Assembly (NCBI RefSeq): GCF_026003995.1
Contig: NZ_BPIG01000001.1
Coordinates: forward strand, 248,001-312,000
Origin: Tepidiforma sp.
Lineage (GTDB): Bacteria; Chloroflexota; Dehalococcoidia; Tepidiformales; Tepidiformaceae
DNA length: 64,000 nt
Direction of reading: 5' to 3'
Position numbers and translations under genes: made by a program. Below, in pieces: positions 26,949-34,298 of this stretch (within the stretch, counting starts at the first letter, position 1; each line of letters starts with the position of its first letter). Under the pieces are notes generated by a model, which worked only from the letters and a program-made list of their open reading frames with translations, searched no databases and was not told where the DNA came from.

Positions 26949-27532
26949 CCGGCCCCTGCCGGGCCATCGACCCGGGACAGCAGCCGTTCGACATCGCGCT
27001 GTGACCGAAGCCGCAGGAACGTCTTCCCTGCGGCTTCGGCGTCCCGTTGCGCCGCCTCGAACGCCGCGCGGTTGGCCCGGCGGCGGGCGACGTTGTACCG
27101 GATGAGCGACCGGTGTTCGCTCCACAGCGCGAACTGGCGCCAGAAGTTCTCGCGGCAGACGCCCCAGAGCAGTTCGCGGCTTCGCCAGCGCCGCCACGAC
27201 CGGCGGAGGATGCGCCACGCCGTCGTCGGCAGGCCGATGTCGAGCCAGATGAAGGTGTCGGCCAGCGGCCAGGTGACGAAGCGCGCCTGGCGGAGGTAGT
27301 TGCCGGCGCTCACCCATGCCTCGCCGCCGTGCGCGCCGCGCAGGAGCGCGCAGAAGTCCTCATCGCGGGGGCGGCCCCAGTTCTCCTGCCAGAAGAGCGC
27401 ATCGAGCTCGATGAAGGGCACGTCGAGCCGCCGCGCGAGCTCCATCCCGAGGGTCGATTTGCCCGCGCAGCTCGGGCCGATGATGACGATCCGCCGGCCG
27501 AGGGGCGTCGGCGGCGCAGCCCCGGCGGCCAC
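26945..27532 (-). CDS. P-loop kinase-like protein (adenylate-kinase/FlaR type)
   Basis: A 195-residue P-loop NTPase with 'IVIIGPSCAGKSTLGMELA' (Walker A GPSCAGKS), then 'LDVPFIELDALFWQENW' and 'TFIWLDIGLPTTAWRIL' and many Arg/Trp residues in the LID-like part. This pattern is that of the uncharacterised DNA-topology-modulation/FlaR-like kinases related to adenylate kinase. The substrate is unknown. The start is a GTG three bases after the stop of the next gene leftward in transcription order, so both belong to one leftward unit. Confidence 0.83.
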   Translation of the reverse strand: MAAGAAPPTPLGRRIVIIGPSCAGKSTLGMELARRLDVPFIELDALFWQENWGRPRDEDFCALLRGAHGGEAWVSAGNYLRQARFVTWPLADTFIWLDIGLPTTAWRILRRSWRRWRSRELLWGVCRENFWRQFALWSEHRSLIRYNVARRRANRAAFEAAQRDAEAAGKTFLRLRSQRDVERLLSRVDGPAGAG

Positions 27533-27535
27533 GCG

Positions 27536-27844
27536 CTACTGCAGCCGCTGCTGCAGCGACTCGGGCAGTTCGGCGGGGAGCTCGGTCACCGGCCGCGTCG
27601 CCTGGGCGATGGTGATGTCGAAGATGTCGCCCCAGGCCGCTTCGTAGTAGTCGCCCGGCCCTTCGTCCTCAGCCTCCCAGGCGAGGACGACCTGCGGGAA
27701 GCCCTCCGGCGCATTGACCCACAGCTCCGCCAGGACGTTCGCGCCCCGCGGGTGCTGGAAGGTTTTCCGGCGCTCGAAGGCCTCGAGGCCGCGCAGCACG
27801 TTCGTGCCGGGTTTGAAGGTGAAGTAGGCCACGTAGAGCGGCAT
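27536..27844 (-). CDS. Small ferredoxin-like-fold protein, unknown function
   Basis: A 102-residue protein beginning 'MPLYVAYFTFKPGTNVLRGL', with 'ANVLAELWVNAPEGFPQVVL' and 'YYEAAWGDIFDITIAQATRP'. The strand-helix-strand pattern fits a dimeric alpha/beta barrel like DUF3303 proteins, but no certain family is claimed. A consensus TATACT lies exactly seven bases upstream of the ATG, and no ribosome-binding site is visible. The gene is divergent from another predicted alpha/beta-barrel protein 94 bases away, so the two may be functionally linked. Confidence 0.72.
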   Translation of the reverse strand: MPLYVAYFTFKPGTNVLRGLEAFERRKTFQHPRGANVLAELWVNAPEGFPQVVLAWEAEDEGPGDYYEAAWGDIFDITIAQATRPVTELPAELPESLQQRLQ

Positions 27845-27851
27845 GGCGCGT

Positions 27852-27857
27852 AGTATA
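27852..27857 (-). promoter_or_regulatory. -10 element of a likely leaderless transcript
   Basis: On the minus strand TATACT, then seven bases, then the ATG at 27844. This is the same element and spacing as at 7879-7892. Confidence 0.5.
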
Positions 27858-27937
27858 CCGGCCGCCGACCGAAGGCCGTCCCTCTGGTAGACTTGCCGCG
27901 CGCGCCGGCCCGTGAGCCCCGCGCGCGGAGATGTGCC

Positions 27938-28591
27938 ATGTACCGACGCATCCTCTCGGGCATCGTGGCCCAGGGCAAGACGCGGGAGTTCCTCGAGGCG
28001 ATGCGCATCGCCACCGACTTCCAGCTCGAACGCGGCATCCGCGCCCGCACCGCCGTCTGGGGCTCGATGACCGGCCGCAACAACGGCGTCCTCATCGCCG
28101 CCGACTTCAACACGCTCGAGGACCTCGAGCGCTGGACCGACCTCGCCACCGAAGACGCGCGGTTCGCGCAGGTGCGGCGCGCGGTCCGCACCCACATGGT
28201 CTACGACGACGTGAAGGTGTCGATTCACCGGCTGGCCTACCACTCCGAGGGCCTCATGACCTCGGAGGAGGCGACTGCGCCCCGGAAGTTCATGCGGGTG
28301 CTGACGGGCGAAGTCCAGCCCGGCCACCACCGCGAGTTCGTGCTCTCCGTCTCGCAGGCGCTCGACTACCAGAAGCAGCGCGGCATCGACGCGACGACGA
28401 GCGTCTGGAGCGCGATGACGGGCCACACCAGCGGCGTGGCGATCGTCGCCGAATTCGACTCGCTGGCCGAGCTGGAGAAGTTCGACGAGATGGCGGTGAC
28501 GGACGCGGAGTTCGCGCGCCTGCGCGCCGCGACGCGCGCCTCGATGGTCTTCCTGACGACCGAGACGAACCTGCTGCGCCGGCTCATGTAG
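27938..28591 (+). CDS. Internally duplicated alpha/beta-barrel protein
   Basis: A 217-residue protein that is two copies of one domain. The first half has 'ILSGIVAQGKTREFLEAM', 'ERGIRARTAVWGSMTGRNNG' and 'VLIAADFNTLEDLERW'. The second half, from about 118, repeats these as 'VLTGEVQPGHHREFVLSV', 'QRGIDATTSVWSAMTGHTSG' and 'VAIVAEFDSLAELEKF'. The folds resemble NIPSNAP/antibiotic-monooxygenase barrels, where two domains normally come from two subunits. The function is unknown. The ATG at 27938 is chosen over an upstream start in a repeat-like Arg/Pro stretch. Confidence 0.78.
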   Translation: MYRRILSGIVAQGKTREFLEAMRIATDFQLERGIRARTAVWGSMTGRNNGVLIAADFNTLEDLERWTDLATEDARFAQVRRAVRTHMVYDDVKVSIHRLAYHSEGLMTSEEATAPRKFMRVLTGEVQPGHHREFVLSVSQALDYQKQRGIDATTSVWSAMTGHTSGVAIVAEFDSLAELEKFDEMAVTDAEFARLRAATRASMVFLTTETNLLRRLM

Positions 28592-28620
28592 CGCCGGCCG
28601 CTCATTTGCCGCACAGCGAA

Positions 28621-28647
28621 ACGGGGAGGCGCAGAGCGCCTCCCCGT
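28621..28647. terminator. Hairpin between convergent genes
   Basis: Twelve-base arms ACGGGGAGGCGC (28621-28632) and its exact complement (28636-28647) around an AGA loop. It lies between the rightward duplicated-barrel gene and the leftward ErpA-like gene and can serve both. Confidence 0.75.
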
Positions 28648-28674
28648 CGCAATCGTCGGACGTCGCGAAGCGGC

Positions 28675-29061
28675 CTAGCAGCAGGCGCGGGGCTGGCCGC
28701 TCCCGTCAGCGGCCTGGAAGCTCGAGCCGCAGGCGCAGCTCTTGACCGCGTTCGGGTTGTAGATGCTGAAGCCGCTCTTCATGATGTCGTCGACATAATC
28801 GATTTCGGCACCCTCGAGGTAGCGCGCGCTTTCGGGGTCGACGAGGATGCGCACGCCGAACTGCTCGATGACGATGTCGTCCTCTTCCGAGGAGCGGGCG
28901 AGCGCCATGCCGTACTGGTAGCCGGAGCAGCCGCCGCCGGCGACGAAGACGCGCAGCGCGCCGTTCGGGAGTTCGCGGGCTTCGAGGAGCGCGCGGGCCT
29001 TCTCCGCCGCCCGCTCGGTGATGTTGACGAGCGCGACCGACGCGCCGGGTTCCACAGACAT
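28675..29061 (-). CDS. A-type iron-sulfur carrier (IscA/ErpA family)
   Basis: Delivers Fe-S clusters to target proteins. The 128-residue protein has the family's three cluster cysteines: one in 'FVAGGGCSGYQYGMAL' and two in 'SCACGSSF'. The intervening 'EIDYVDDIMKSGFSIYNPNA' is typical. The C-terminus adds 'GQPRACC', two extra cysteines not usual for the family. A GGAGGAGG site supports the start. Possible clients in the window are KorB and the endonuclease III relative. Which A-type subgroup it belongs to cannot be fixed from sequence alone. Confidence 0.93.
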   Translation of the reverse strand: MSVEPGASVALVNITERAAEKARALLEARELPNGALRVFVAGGGCSGYQYGMALARSSEEDDIVIEQFGVRILVDPESARYLEGAEIDYVDDIMKSGFSIYNPNAVKSCACGSSFQAADGSGQPRACC

Positions 29062-29194
29062 GTTCGGACCTCCTCCGTGGTGGCAGACGCGGGGCGAATC
29101 GTCCCACCCGCTGCACTATGAAGATCATAGCCATTCGGATGGGGCGCGTCCACGCGCGCTTTGCACCAGCGCCGGCGGGCCGCACACTGCGGGT

Positions 29195-30127
29195 GTGGAC
29201 GCCGCCGTGGGGAGCCGGTCCGCCGCGCTGACCGCCCGCCAGCGCGGGCTGCTCGCCGTGCTCGGCGCGGCGGTGCTGTGGAGTACCGGCGGCCTCTTCA
29301 TCAAGTGGGTCTCGCTCGATGCGCTCGGGGTCACGATGTGGCGCTCCCTCTTCGCAGGCGTGACCATCGCGGCGCTCGTCCGGCCCCGCGCCGCTGCACC
29401 GTGGCGCCTGTCGCGGCTCACGTGGGCGATCGCGGTCGCGTACGCCCTGACGCTCGTCATGTTCGTCGCCGCGACGAAGCTCACCACGGCGGCGAACGCT
29501 ATCTTCCTCCAGTACACCGCGCCGGTGTACCTGCTCTTCGCCGGGCCGCTCTTCCTGCGCGAGCGGGTAACGCGGCTGGATGCCGCCACGGTTGCTGCCG
29601 CGTTCGCAGGCATGAGCCTGTTCTTCGTCGGCCGGCTCGAAGGCGACGCGCTGGGCGGCAACCTGCTCGCCGCGGCCTCCGGCGTCACGCTCGCGGCGAT
29701 GTTCCTCCTCCTCCGCGCCCCGGGCTGCACGCCCGAGACGCGGCCGCTGGCGATGCTCCTCGGCAACGGGCTGCTCGTCGTATCGCTCGCACCGGTGAAC
29801 CTCGCGCGGGGCGAGCTCGATATCTTCACCCCCGGCCTCCGCGACCTCGCCGGGCTGCTCTTCCTCGGCGTCGTCCAGATCGGCTTCGCGTACCTGCTCT
29901 TCGGCTACGCCATGCGGACCGTGGGGGCGCTCGAAGCCTCGCTCATCGGCATGCTCGAGCCGGTCCTCAACCCGGTGTGGGTGTACCTCGTCCTCGGCGA
30001 AACGCCAGGCTGGTGGGCCGTCCTCGGCGGGGCCGTCATCATCGCCGCCGTCAGCTTCCGCACGTGGCGCACGGAGCGGAGCCGGCCGCCGCTCGTTCCC
30101 GCGCCTGGAGCCGCCGACGCCGTATGA
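29195..30127 (+). CDS. EamA/DMT-family transporter
   Basis: A 310-residue integral membrane protein with two EamA repeats, each about five helices. Examples are 'GLLAVLGAAVLWSTGGLFIK', 'WAIAVAYALTLVMFVAATKL' and 'AIFLQYTAPVYLLFAGPLFL', then 'LLFLGVVQIGFAYLLFGYAM' and 'GMLEPVLNPVWVYLVLGE' in the second repeat. These are drug/metabolite exporters; the substrate is not predictable. GTG at 29195 is chosen because upstream in-frame sequence is Pro/His-rich without homology. The stop overlaps the ATG of the next gene (ATGA), so they are coupled. Confidence 0.88.
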   Translation: MDAAVGSRSAALTARQRGLLAVLGAAVLWSTGGLFIKWVSLDALGVTMWRSLFAGVTIAALVRPRAAAPWRLSRLTWAIAVAYALTLVMFVAATKLTTAANAIFLQYTAPVYLLFAGPLFLRERVTRLDAATVAAAFAGMSLFFVGRLEGDALGGNLLAAASGVTLAAMFLLLRAPGCTPETRPLAMLLGNGLLVVSLAPVNLARGELDIFTPGLRDLAGLLFLGVVQIGFAYLLFGYAMRTVGALEASLIGMLEPVLNPVWVYLVLGETPGWWAVLGGAVIIAAVSFRTWRTERSRPPLVPAPGAADAV

Positions 30128-30810
30128 GCGCTGGCGTCTCCGGAGTGCTCGCGGCGCTCGAGGCGATGCACGGCGGCAGGCCGTGGCACTGGCGGCCGGG
30201 CGAGGCGCCGTTCGAGGTGTGCGTCGGCGCCATCCTCGTCCAGAACACCGCCTGGGCGAATGCCGAGCGCGCGCTGGACCGGCTGCGGGCGGCCGGCGCC
30301 CTCGACGCGGCCGCGATGGCGGCCCTGGGCCAGCCGGAACTCGAGGAGCTCATCCGGCCCGCCGGCCAGTTCCGGCAGAAAGCGAAGAAGCTCCGCGCCT
30401 TCCTCGAGCTGTGCGGCGAGGTCGGCGGCCTCGAACCGCTGTTCGCCCTGCCGCCGGCGGAGCTTCGGCCGCGCCTGCTCGCGACCTGGGGGATCGGCCC
30501 GGAGACAGCCGACTGCATCCTCTGCTACGGCGCCGGCCGCGAGGCGGTGGTGGTCGATGCCTACACCATCCGCCTGTTCCGCCGGCTCGAAATGGGCCCG
30601 GAGAGCGACCGCTACGAGGCCTGGCAGGGCTGGCTCGCAGCAGAACTTGCCGGTGTTCCGGGATGGCAGGGCGCGGAGCGCCTCGGGCGCGCGCATGCGC
30701 TCATCGTCCTCCACGCGAAGCACCTCTGCCGGAAGCGCGCGCCGCGCTGCGGCGAATGCCTCCTCAGCGGCCGGTGCGCCTTCGCCGCGGCAACGAACGG
30801 CCCCCGCTGA
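30124..30810 (+). CDS. Endonuclease III-related HhH-GPD DNA glycosylase with 4Fe-4S cluster
   Basis: A 228-residue base-excision-repair glycosylase. 'ILVQNTAWANAERALDRLR' and the helix-hairpin-helix 'LLATWGIGPETADCILCYG' with 'VVVDAYTIRLFRRL' carry the catalytic Asp. The C-terminal C-x6-C-x2-C-x5-C ('LCRKRAPRCGECLLSGRC') binds 4Fe-4S. The lysine that gives true EndoIII its lyase activity is replaced (I see D-C-I in the hairpin), so it may be a monofunctional glycosylase such as the MagIII type. It is translationally coupled to the EamA transporter gene. Confidence 0.9.
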   Translation: MSAGVSGVLAALEAMHGGRPWHWRPGEAPFEVCVGAILVQNTAWANAERALDRLRAAGALDAAAMAALGQPELEELIRPAGQFRQKAKKLRAFLELCGEVGGLEPLFALPPAELRPRLLATWGIGPETADCILCYGAGREAVVVDAYTIRLFRRLEMGPESDRYEAWQGWLAAELAGVPGWQGAERLGRAHALIVLHAKHLCRKRAPRCGECLLSGRCAFAAATNGPR

Positions 30811-30823
30811 AGGGCGGGGGCCG
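30798..30823. terminator. Bidirectional hairpin at the end of the glycosylase gene
   Basis: Ten-base arms CGGCCCCCGC (30798-30807) and its complement (30814-30823) overlap the last codons of the glycosylase gene and face the end of leftward tatA. Confidence 0.65.
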
Positions 30824-30847
30824 CTGATTCGCTGCGTCGCTGCCGGG

Positions 30848-31150
30848 TCAGAAGACGTTCGGCGTGTTCGGTTTGTTCGGGTCGCCGGGGGGCGGGGGCG
30901 CGGATGCGGGGGGCTGGGCGGCTACGGGCGGGGGCGGTGGCGCCTGGACGGTCTGCTGGTACTGCTGGGGAGGCGGCGGGGCCTGCTGCTGGCGCGCTGC
31001 CTCGGCATCCTCGTCCTTCACGGCCCGGCGGAACTCCTTGATCGAGGTGCCGAGCTCCCGGCCGAGGCCCGAGATCTTGCCGACCCCGAAGATGAGGACG
31101 ATGACGAGGGCGATGATGATGAGCTCCGGGGCTCCGAGCGAACCGAACAT
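30848..31150 (-). CDS. tatA: Sec-independent translocase protein TatA/TatB
   Basis: The 100-residue protein has the TatA plan: one N-terminal membrane helix 'LIIIALVIVLIFGVGKISGL' with the F-G hinge, an amphipathic helix 'LGRELGTSIKEFRRAVKDED', and a disordered tail rich in Pro, Gln and Ala. The tail is unusually proline-rich for TatA. TatA forms the pore for folded proteins with twin-arginine signals. tatC is not in the window. TatB has a similar plan, but the absence of an N-terminal glutamate and the short length favour TatA. Confidence 0.9.
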   Translation of the reverse strand: MFGSLGAPELIIIALVIVLIFGVGKISGLGRELGTSIKEFRRAVKDEDAEAARQQQAPPPPQQYQQTVQAPPPPPVAAQPPASAPPPPGDPNKPNTPNVF

Positions 31151-31226
31151 AGCTACCTTCTTCCTGCTGCCCGGCTGCCCGGGCCGGCTCCTCTGATGCT
31201 ATCACGTCGGCCGGAGCGTGCGACCC

Positions 31227-31550
31227 TCACGAACCGGCGCGCCCCAGTCGTTCAACGAATACGTCCATCACGCCCCCGCAGATCTTATCCTCGCCGTCGG
31301 TCGGCTCGGTGAGGTCGACTGTGACGGTCCGCGGGCGGCCGTCCTCGAGCGCCGCCATCGCCTCCTGCCACACTTCCGCCTCGCCGCAACCGCCGCCGAT
31401 GGTGCCGGTAAAGGTGCCGTCGGCGCGGATGAGCATCTTCGCGCCGGGCTTCCGGGGGGTCGAGCCGCGCGTCCTCGTCACCGTGGCGAGCGCCACGGCC
31501 TCGCCCGCTTCGAGCGCGCGGGCAATCTCCCGGTACAACGCTGCGTCCAT
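31227..31550 (-). CDS. Short XdhC/CoxI-domain protein
   Basis: A 107-residue protein that is only the N-terminal XdhC/CoxI domain: 'ALATVTRTRGSTPRKPGAKM' and 'GTFTGTIGGGCGEAEVWQEA' with 'DKICGGVMDVFVERL'. Full XdhC proteins, which insert sulfurated molybdenum cofactor into xanthine-dehydrogenase-type enzymes, add a Rossmann domain of about 150 residues that is missing here. Stand-alone short forms are known beside full-length ones. No molybdoenzyme gene is in the window. The ATG at 31550 begins the domain; upstream in-frame residues are non-homologous. Confidence 0.85.
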   Translation of the reverse strand: MDAALYREIARALEAGEAVALATVTRTRGSTPRKPGAKMLIRADGTFTGTIGGGCGEAEVWQEAMAALEDGRPRTVTVDLTEPTDGEDKICGGVMDVFVERLGRAGS

Positions 31551-31823
31551 CGCGCAGATCGTGCGCCCGGCCCCCGGCCTCCCGCAAGTGGCCCGTTCTT
31601 CACGCATTTTCCGGGGGTTTCCCTTGCCTCCGCGGCAGAGGCCATATCGGCGGCTGGCGGGCGAACTTGATAGCCAAGCGCATGGGTCGAAACAAGACGA
31701 TTCGTCATGTTCGCCGCACCGACGCTTTTGCAGGCCCGCGGGCCCGCCGACTCCAGCGAGTGAGAGGCCGCTGGCCTCGAACCGGGCGGGCAACCCCCGT
31801 CACCATCGCTGGAGGAGAGCACC
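31551..31823. other. Leader/promoter region of the NTVP secretion cassette
   Basis: 273 bases between divergent xdhC-like and cassette genes. GGCGAAC (near 31657) can pair with GTTCGCC (near 31710) to enclose a smaller GAC-GTC hairpin. A GAGGCCGCTGGCCTC hairpin lies near 31763. The rightward gene has GGAGGAG before its ATG. The extent of pairing suggests a structured 5' leader, but no known riboswitch consensus was matched. Confidence 0.4.
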
Positions 31824-32204
31824 ATGGTCTTTCGTTCCCTGAGGAGCCCCCGGCGGCTGGCTGCCGTCGCGGTCTTCTCCATCGTCGCCGCCTCGGCCCT
31901 CGGCTTCGCCGCGACGAACACCGTCCCGGCGACCAATGCCGGCGACGGCAGCGGCACCGTCTCGGGCTACACCATCTCGAACGTTCACTACAACCTGAAC
32001 CCGTCCAACCCGGCGACGGCCAACTCGGTCACCTTCGACATTTCGCCGGCGCTGCCCTCCGGCGGCACCGCGCACGTCTCGTTCGACGGCGGCACGACCT
32101 GGTCGAACGCCTGCTCGACGGGCACCACCATCACCTGCACGTTCTCGACGCCGCAGTCGATCGGCGCCGCCTTCACCAGCCTGCGGGTCGTCGCCGCGCA
32201 GTAG
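31824..32204 (+). CDS. Small secreted protein of the NTVP family, copy 1
   Basis: A 126-residue secreted protein of unknown function. A basic N-terminus and a hydrophobic segment 'LAAVAVFSIVAASALGFAAT' form a signal peptide, directly followed by NTVP and 'ATNAGDGSGTVSGYTISNVH'. The roughly 95-residue mature domain is Thr/Ser/Gly-rich, predicted beta, with two cysteines in C-x7-C ('ACSTGTTITC') and ends 'TSLRVVAAQ'. Copy 2 follows after two hairpins. The GGAGGAGAG site supports the start. Context with a SipW-like peptidase suggests a surface or fibre subunit; this is inference. Confidence 0.85.
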   Translation: MVFRSLRSPRRLAAVAVFSIVAASALGFAATNTVPATNAGDGSGTVSGYTISNVHYNLNPSNPATANSVTFDISPALPSGGTAHVSFDGGTTWSNACSTGTTITCTFSTPQSIGAAFTSLRVVAAQ

Positions 32205-32223
32205 CGTCCTGACGCGTGAGAGC

Positions 32224-32246
32224 GCCCGGCGCTGGTCACGCCGGGC
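32224..32246 (+). terminator. Hairpin 1 between the two NTVP genes
   Basis: Eight-base perfect arms GCCCGGCG and CGCCGGGC around a seven-base loop, 19 bases after the first gene's stop. Confidence 0.55.
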
Positions 32247-32260
32247 TGCCTGAGACCCTT

Positions 32261-32288
32261 GCCGCCCGGGAGTCGTCTCCCGGGCGGC
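32261..32288 (+). terminator. Hairpin 2 between the two NTVP genes
   Basis: Twelve-base perfect arms GCCGCCCGGGAG and its complement around a TCGT loop, ending 22 bases before the next ATG. With hairpin 1 it may attenuate or process the cassette transcript, favouring the first gene. There is no T-run. Confidence 0.6.
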
Positions 32289-32309
32289 CCACCAGCCGGG
32301 AGGACACTG

Positions 32310-32681
32310 ATGGCCGGGCTTCTGCCACACCTTTCGCGGCGGCTCCTGTTCGCTGGCTTGCTTGCGGCGACGGCGGCCGCGGCCTACGGATTCGCGGCCG
32401 CGAACACCGTTCCGGGGAGCCGGGCGGGCGACGGTTCGGCCGCGGTGAGCGGCTACACCATCACGAACGTCCACTACAACCTCGACACGCTGAACCCGCA
32501 GCAGCTCAGCTCGATCACGTTCACGATCTCGCCGGCGGTGCCGGGCGGGGGCACCGTGCGCGTGTCGACCGACGGCGGCGCGACCTGGACGGCCCCCTGC
32601 ACCACGGGCTCGAGCATCACCTGCACTTCGACGGCGGCGGTCTCGTCCATCACGAGTCTGCGCGTCGTGGCGGCGCAGTAG
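32310..32681 (+). CDS. Small secreted protein of the NTVP family, copy 2
   Basis: A 123-residue paralogue of the preceding gene. The signal peptide 'RRLLFAGLLAATAAAAYGFA' leads to NTVP and 'GSRAGDGSAAVSGYTITNVH', then a domain with the same C-x7-C ('PCTTGSSITC') and the same ending 'TSLRVVAAQ'. Similarity runs over the whole mature part, so the pair arose by duplication, but the DNA has diverged. A GGGAGGA site precedes the ATG at 32310. The signal peptidase-like gene follows after 15 bases, an operon arrangement. Confidence 0.85.
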   Translation: MAGLLPHLSRRLLFAGLLAATAAAAYGFAAANTVPGSRAGDGSAAVSGYTITNVHYNLDTLNPQQLSSITFTISPAVPGGGTVRVSTDGGATWTAPCTTGSSITCTSTAAVSSITSLRVVAAQ

Positions 32682-32696
32682 CGCAGGGTGGACGAC

Positions 32697-34298
32697 ATGA
32701 GCGGAACTGCCCCAGGACACACCGCCCGGGCCGCTCGCCAGGCCGGCCCCCGCGCGGCTGCTGCCTTCGCCGCCGCGGGCGCGCTGCTGTTCCTGCTCGC
32801 GGCGGCCGGGTGGGTCCTGTTCGCGCCCCAGCAGCTCGGCGGGCAGACCGCCTACGTCATCGTCAACGGCAATTCGATGGAGCCGGGGATGCAGCGCGGC
32901 GACCTCGCCATCGTCCGGCGGGCCGATGACTACCGGCCGGGCGACGTCGTGACCTACCGGCATCCGGAGGTCGGCCACGTCATCCACCGCATCATCGATG
33001 TCGAGGATGGCCGCTACACGCTGCAGGGCGACAACAACGACTTCACCGATTCGTACCACCCGGGCCGCGGCGAGGTCGTCGGCCGGCTCTGGTTCAGGGT
33101 TCCCGGCGCCGGGCGGGTGCTCTGGCATCTCCGCAGCCCGCTCTGGACCGGCATCGTCCTGTCCGTCGCGTTCGCGGGCTTGCTGGGCAGTTCGGCCCGG
33201 CCCCGCCCGGGGTCGGCGGCCGCCGCCCGGCGCAACCATCACCGGGGAGGAGGACACCCCATGGCTCCCATCTACCGCAACTGGCAGGATGCCCTCGCGC
33301 TGCTGCTCGCCGTCGGCCTCGGCTTCGCCGCGCTGGCGTGGGTCGGCTTCGGTCGCGGGCTCGAGAAGACCGTCCCGGCTGAGCGTGAGTACACCCAGCG
33401 CGGCGAGTTCGTCTACGACGCCGCCGCTGCTGACGGCAGTATCTACGATGCCGGCCGGGCGACGACCGGCGAGCCGGTCTATCTCCGGCTGAGCGACCGG
33501 GTGACCTTCGGCTTTTCGTACGAGTTCCTGGCGTCCCGGCCGGCGTCCGTCTCCGGCAGCTACCACCTGGTCGCCGAACTCGGCGATGCGAGCGGCTGGA
33601 AGCGGACGATCCCCGTCGGGGAGCCGGGCACGTTCGAAGGCACCGCCTTCCAGGCGAAGGGCACGCTCGACCTGGCCGCCGTTCGTGAACAGATCGCTGC
33701 GCTCGAAGCGCAATCCGGGGTCGTGAACGACCGCTACTCGGTCACCATCAAGCCGCAGGTGCGGATCAGCGGCGAGCTCGACGGTCTGCCGTTCGAGAGC
33801 CGCTTCGACGCGGCGGCCCTGCCGCTCGCCCTCGACCGTTCGCGCCTCTGGCTGAACAGCGCCGAACCCGCTGCCCTGCTGCGCCCGTCGGAAACCAGCG
33901 TCGTCACGGCGCAGCGGACGGTCGGCAACCACGTGCAGATCTGGTTCGTGAGCGTGCCGGTGGTCGCTGCCCGCATCGCCGGGTCAGCCGGCGCGCTCAT
34001 CGCATTCGGGTCAGCCGGCGCGCTCATCGCTGCTGCTGCGCGGCGCGGCTGGGGCGAACGCGCGGGCGGAACTTCGCCGGCAGCACCCGTCCGCATCGCC
34101 GGCAGCGGGCGGTTCGAATCTGCGGACGTCATCGATGTCGCCTCCATGGCCGACCTCGAGCGGATCGCCGAGCGGACGGGCGGCATCATCCTGCAGGAAG
34201 CGCGGCCGGGGAGCCACGTCTGCTACGTGCGCGACGGCGCCGCGGTGTACCGGTTCGTGCTGGAGCAGGCCGAGTACGGGACGGAGCGTGCCGCATGA
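32697..34298 (+). CDS. SipW-like signal peptidase fused to a DUF5305-like membrane protein
   Basis: One uninterrupted 533-residue frame joining two proteins. Residues about 20-180 form a type I signal peptidase of the ER/SipW class, with an N-terminal membrane helix, the Ser motif 'IVNGNSMEPGMQRGD', 'YRPGDVVTYRHP', the catalytic-His region 'VGHVIHRIIDVE' and 'YTLQGDNND'. It uses Ser-His rather than Ser-Lys. After a second helix, residues from 189 on resemble DUF5305: helix 'ALALLLAVGLGFAALAWVGF', a beta domain with 'VTFGFSYEFLASRP', and another helix near 430. A strong ribosome-binding site and ATG at 33261 lie at the junction. Confidence 0.85.
   Translation: MSGTAPGHTARAARQAGPRAAAAFAAAGALLFLLAAAGWVLFAPQQLGGQTAYVIVNGNSMEPGMQRGDLAIVRRADDYRPGDVVTYRHPEVGHVIHRIIDVEDGRYTLQGDNNDFTDSYHPGRGEVVGRLWFRVPGAGRVLWHLRSPLWTGIVLSVAFAGLLGSSARPRPGSAAAARRNHHRGGGHPMAPIYRNWQDALALLLAVGLGFAALAWVGFGRGLEKTVPAEREYTQRGEFVYDAAAADGSIYDAGRATTGEPVYLRLSDRVTFGFSYEFLASRPASVSGSYHLVAELGDASGWKRTIPVGEPGTFEGTAFQAKGTLDLAAVREQIAALEAQSGVVNDRYSVTIKPQVRISGELDGLPFESRFDAAALPLALDRSRLWLNSAEPAALLRPSETSVVTAQRTVGNHVQIWFVSVPVVAARIAGSAGALIAFGSAGALIAAAARRGWGERAGGTSPAAPVRIAGSGRFESADVIDVASMADLERIAERTGGIILQEARPGSHVCYVRDGAAVYRFVLEQAEYGTERAA
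33244..33263 (+). promoter_or_regulatory. Internal ribosome-binding site and start codon at the fusion junction
   Basis: GGGGAGGAGG (33244-33253), seven bases, then ATG (33261) in the same frame as the upstream peptidase. It should allow separate translation of the DUF5305-like half (MAPIYRNWQDAL), so the cell may make both a fusion and a free second domain. Confidence 0.7.
33981..34030 (+). repeat. Two 23-base direct repeats inside the DUF5305-like part
   Basis: The sequence from 33981 to 34003 recurs exactly at 34008-34030 with a 27-base period. It encodes a duplicated GSAGALIA unit in the C-terminal membrane segment. The copies are identical in DNA, so the duplication is recent and may vary between strains. 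Confidence 0.85.
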
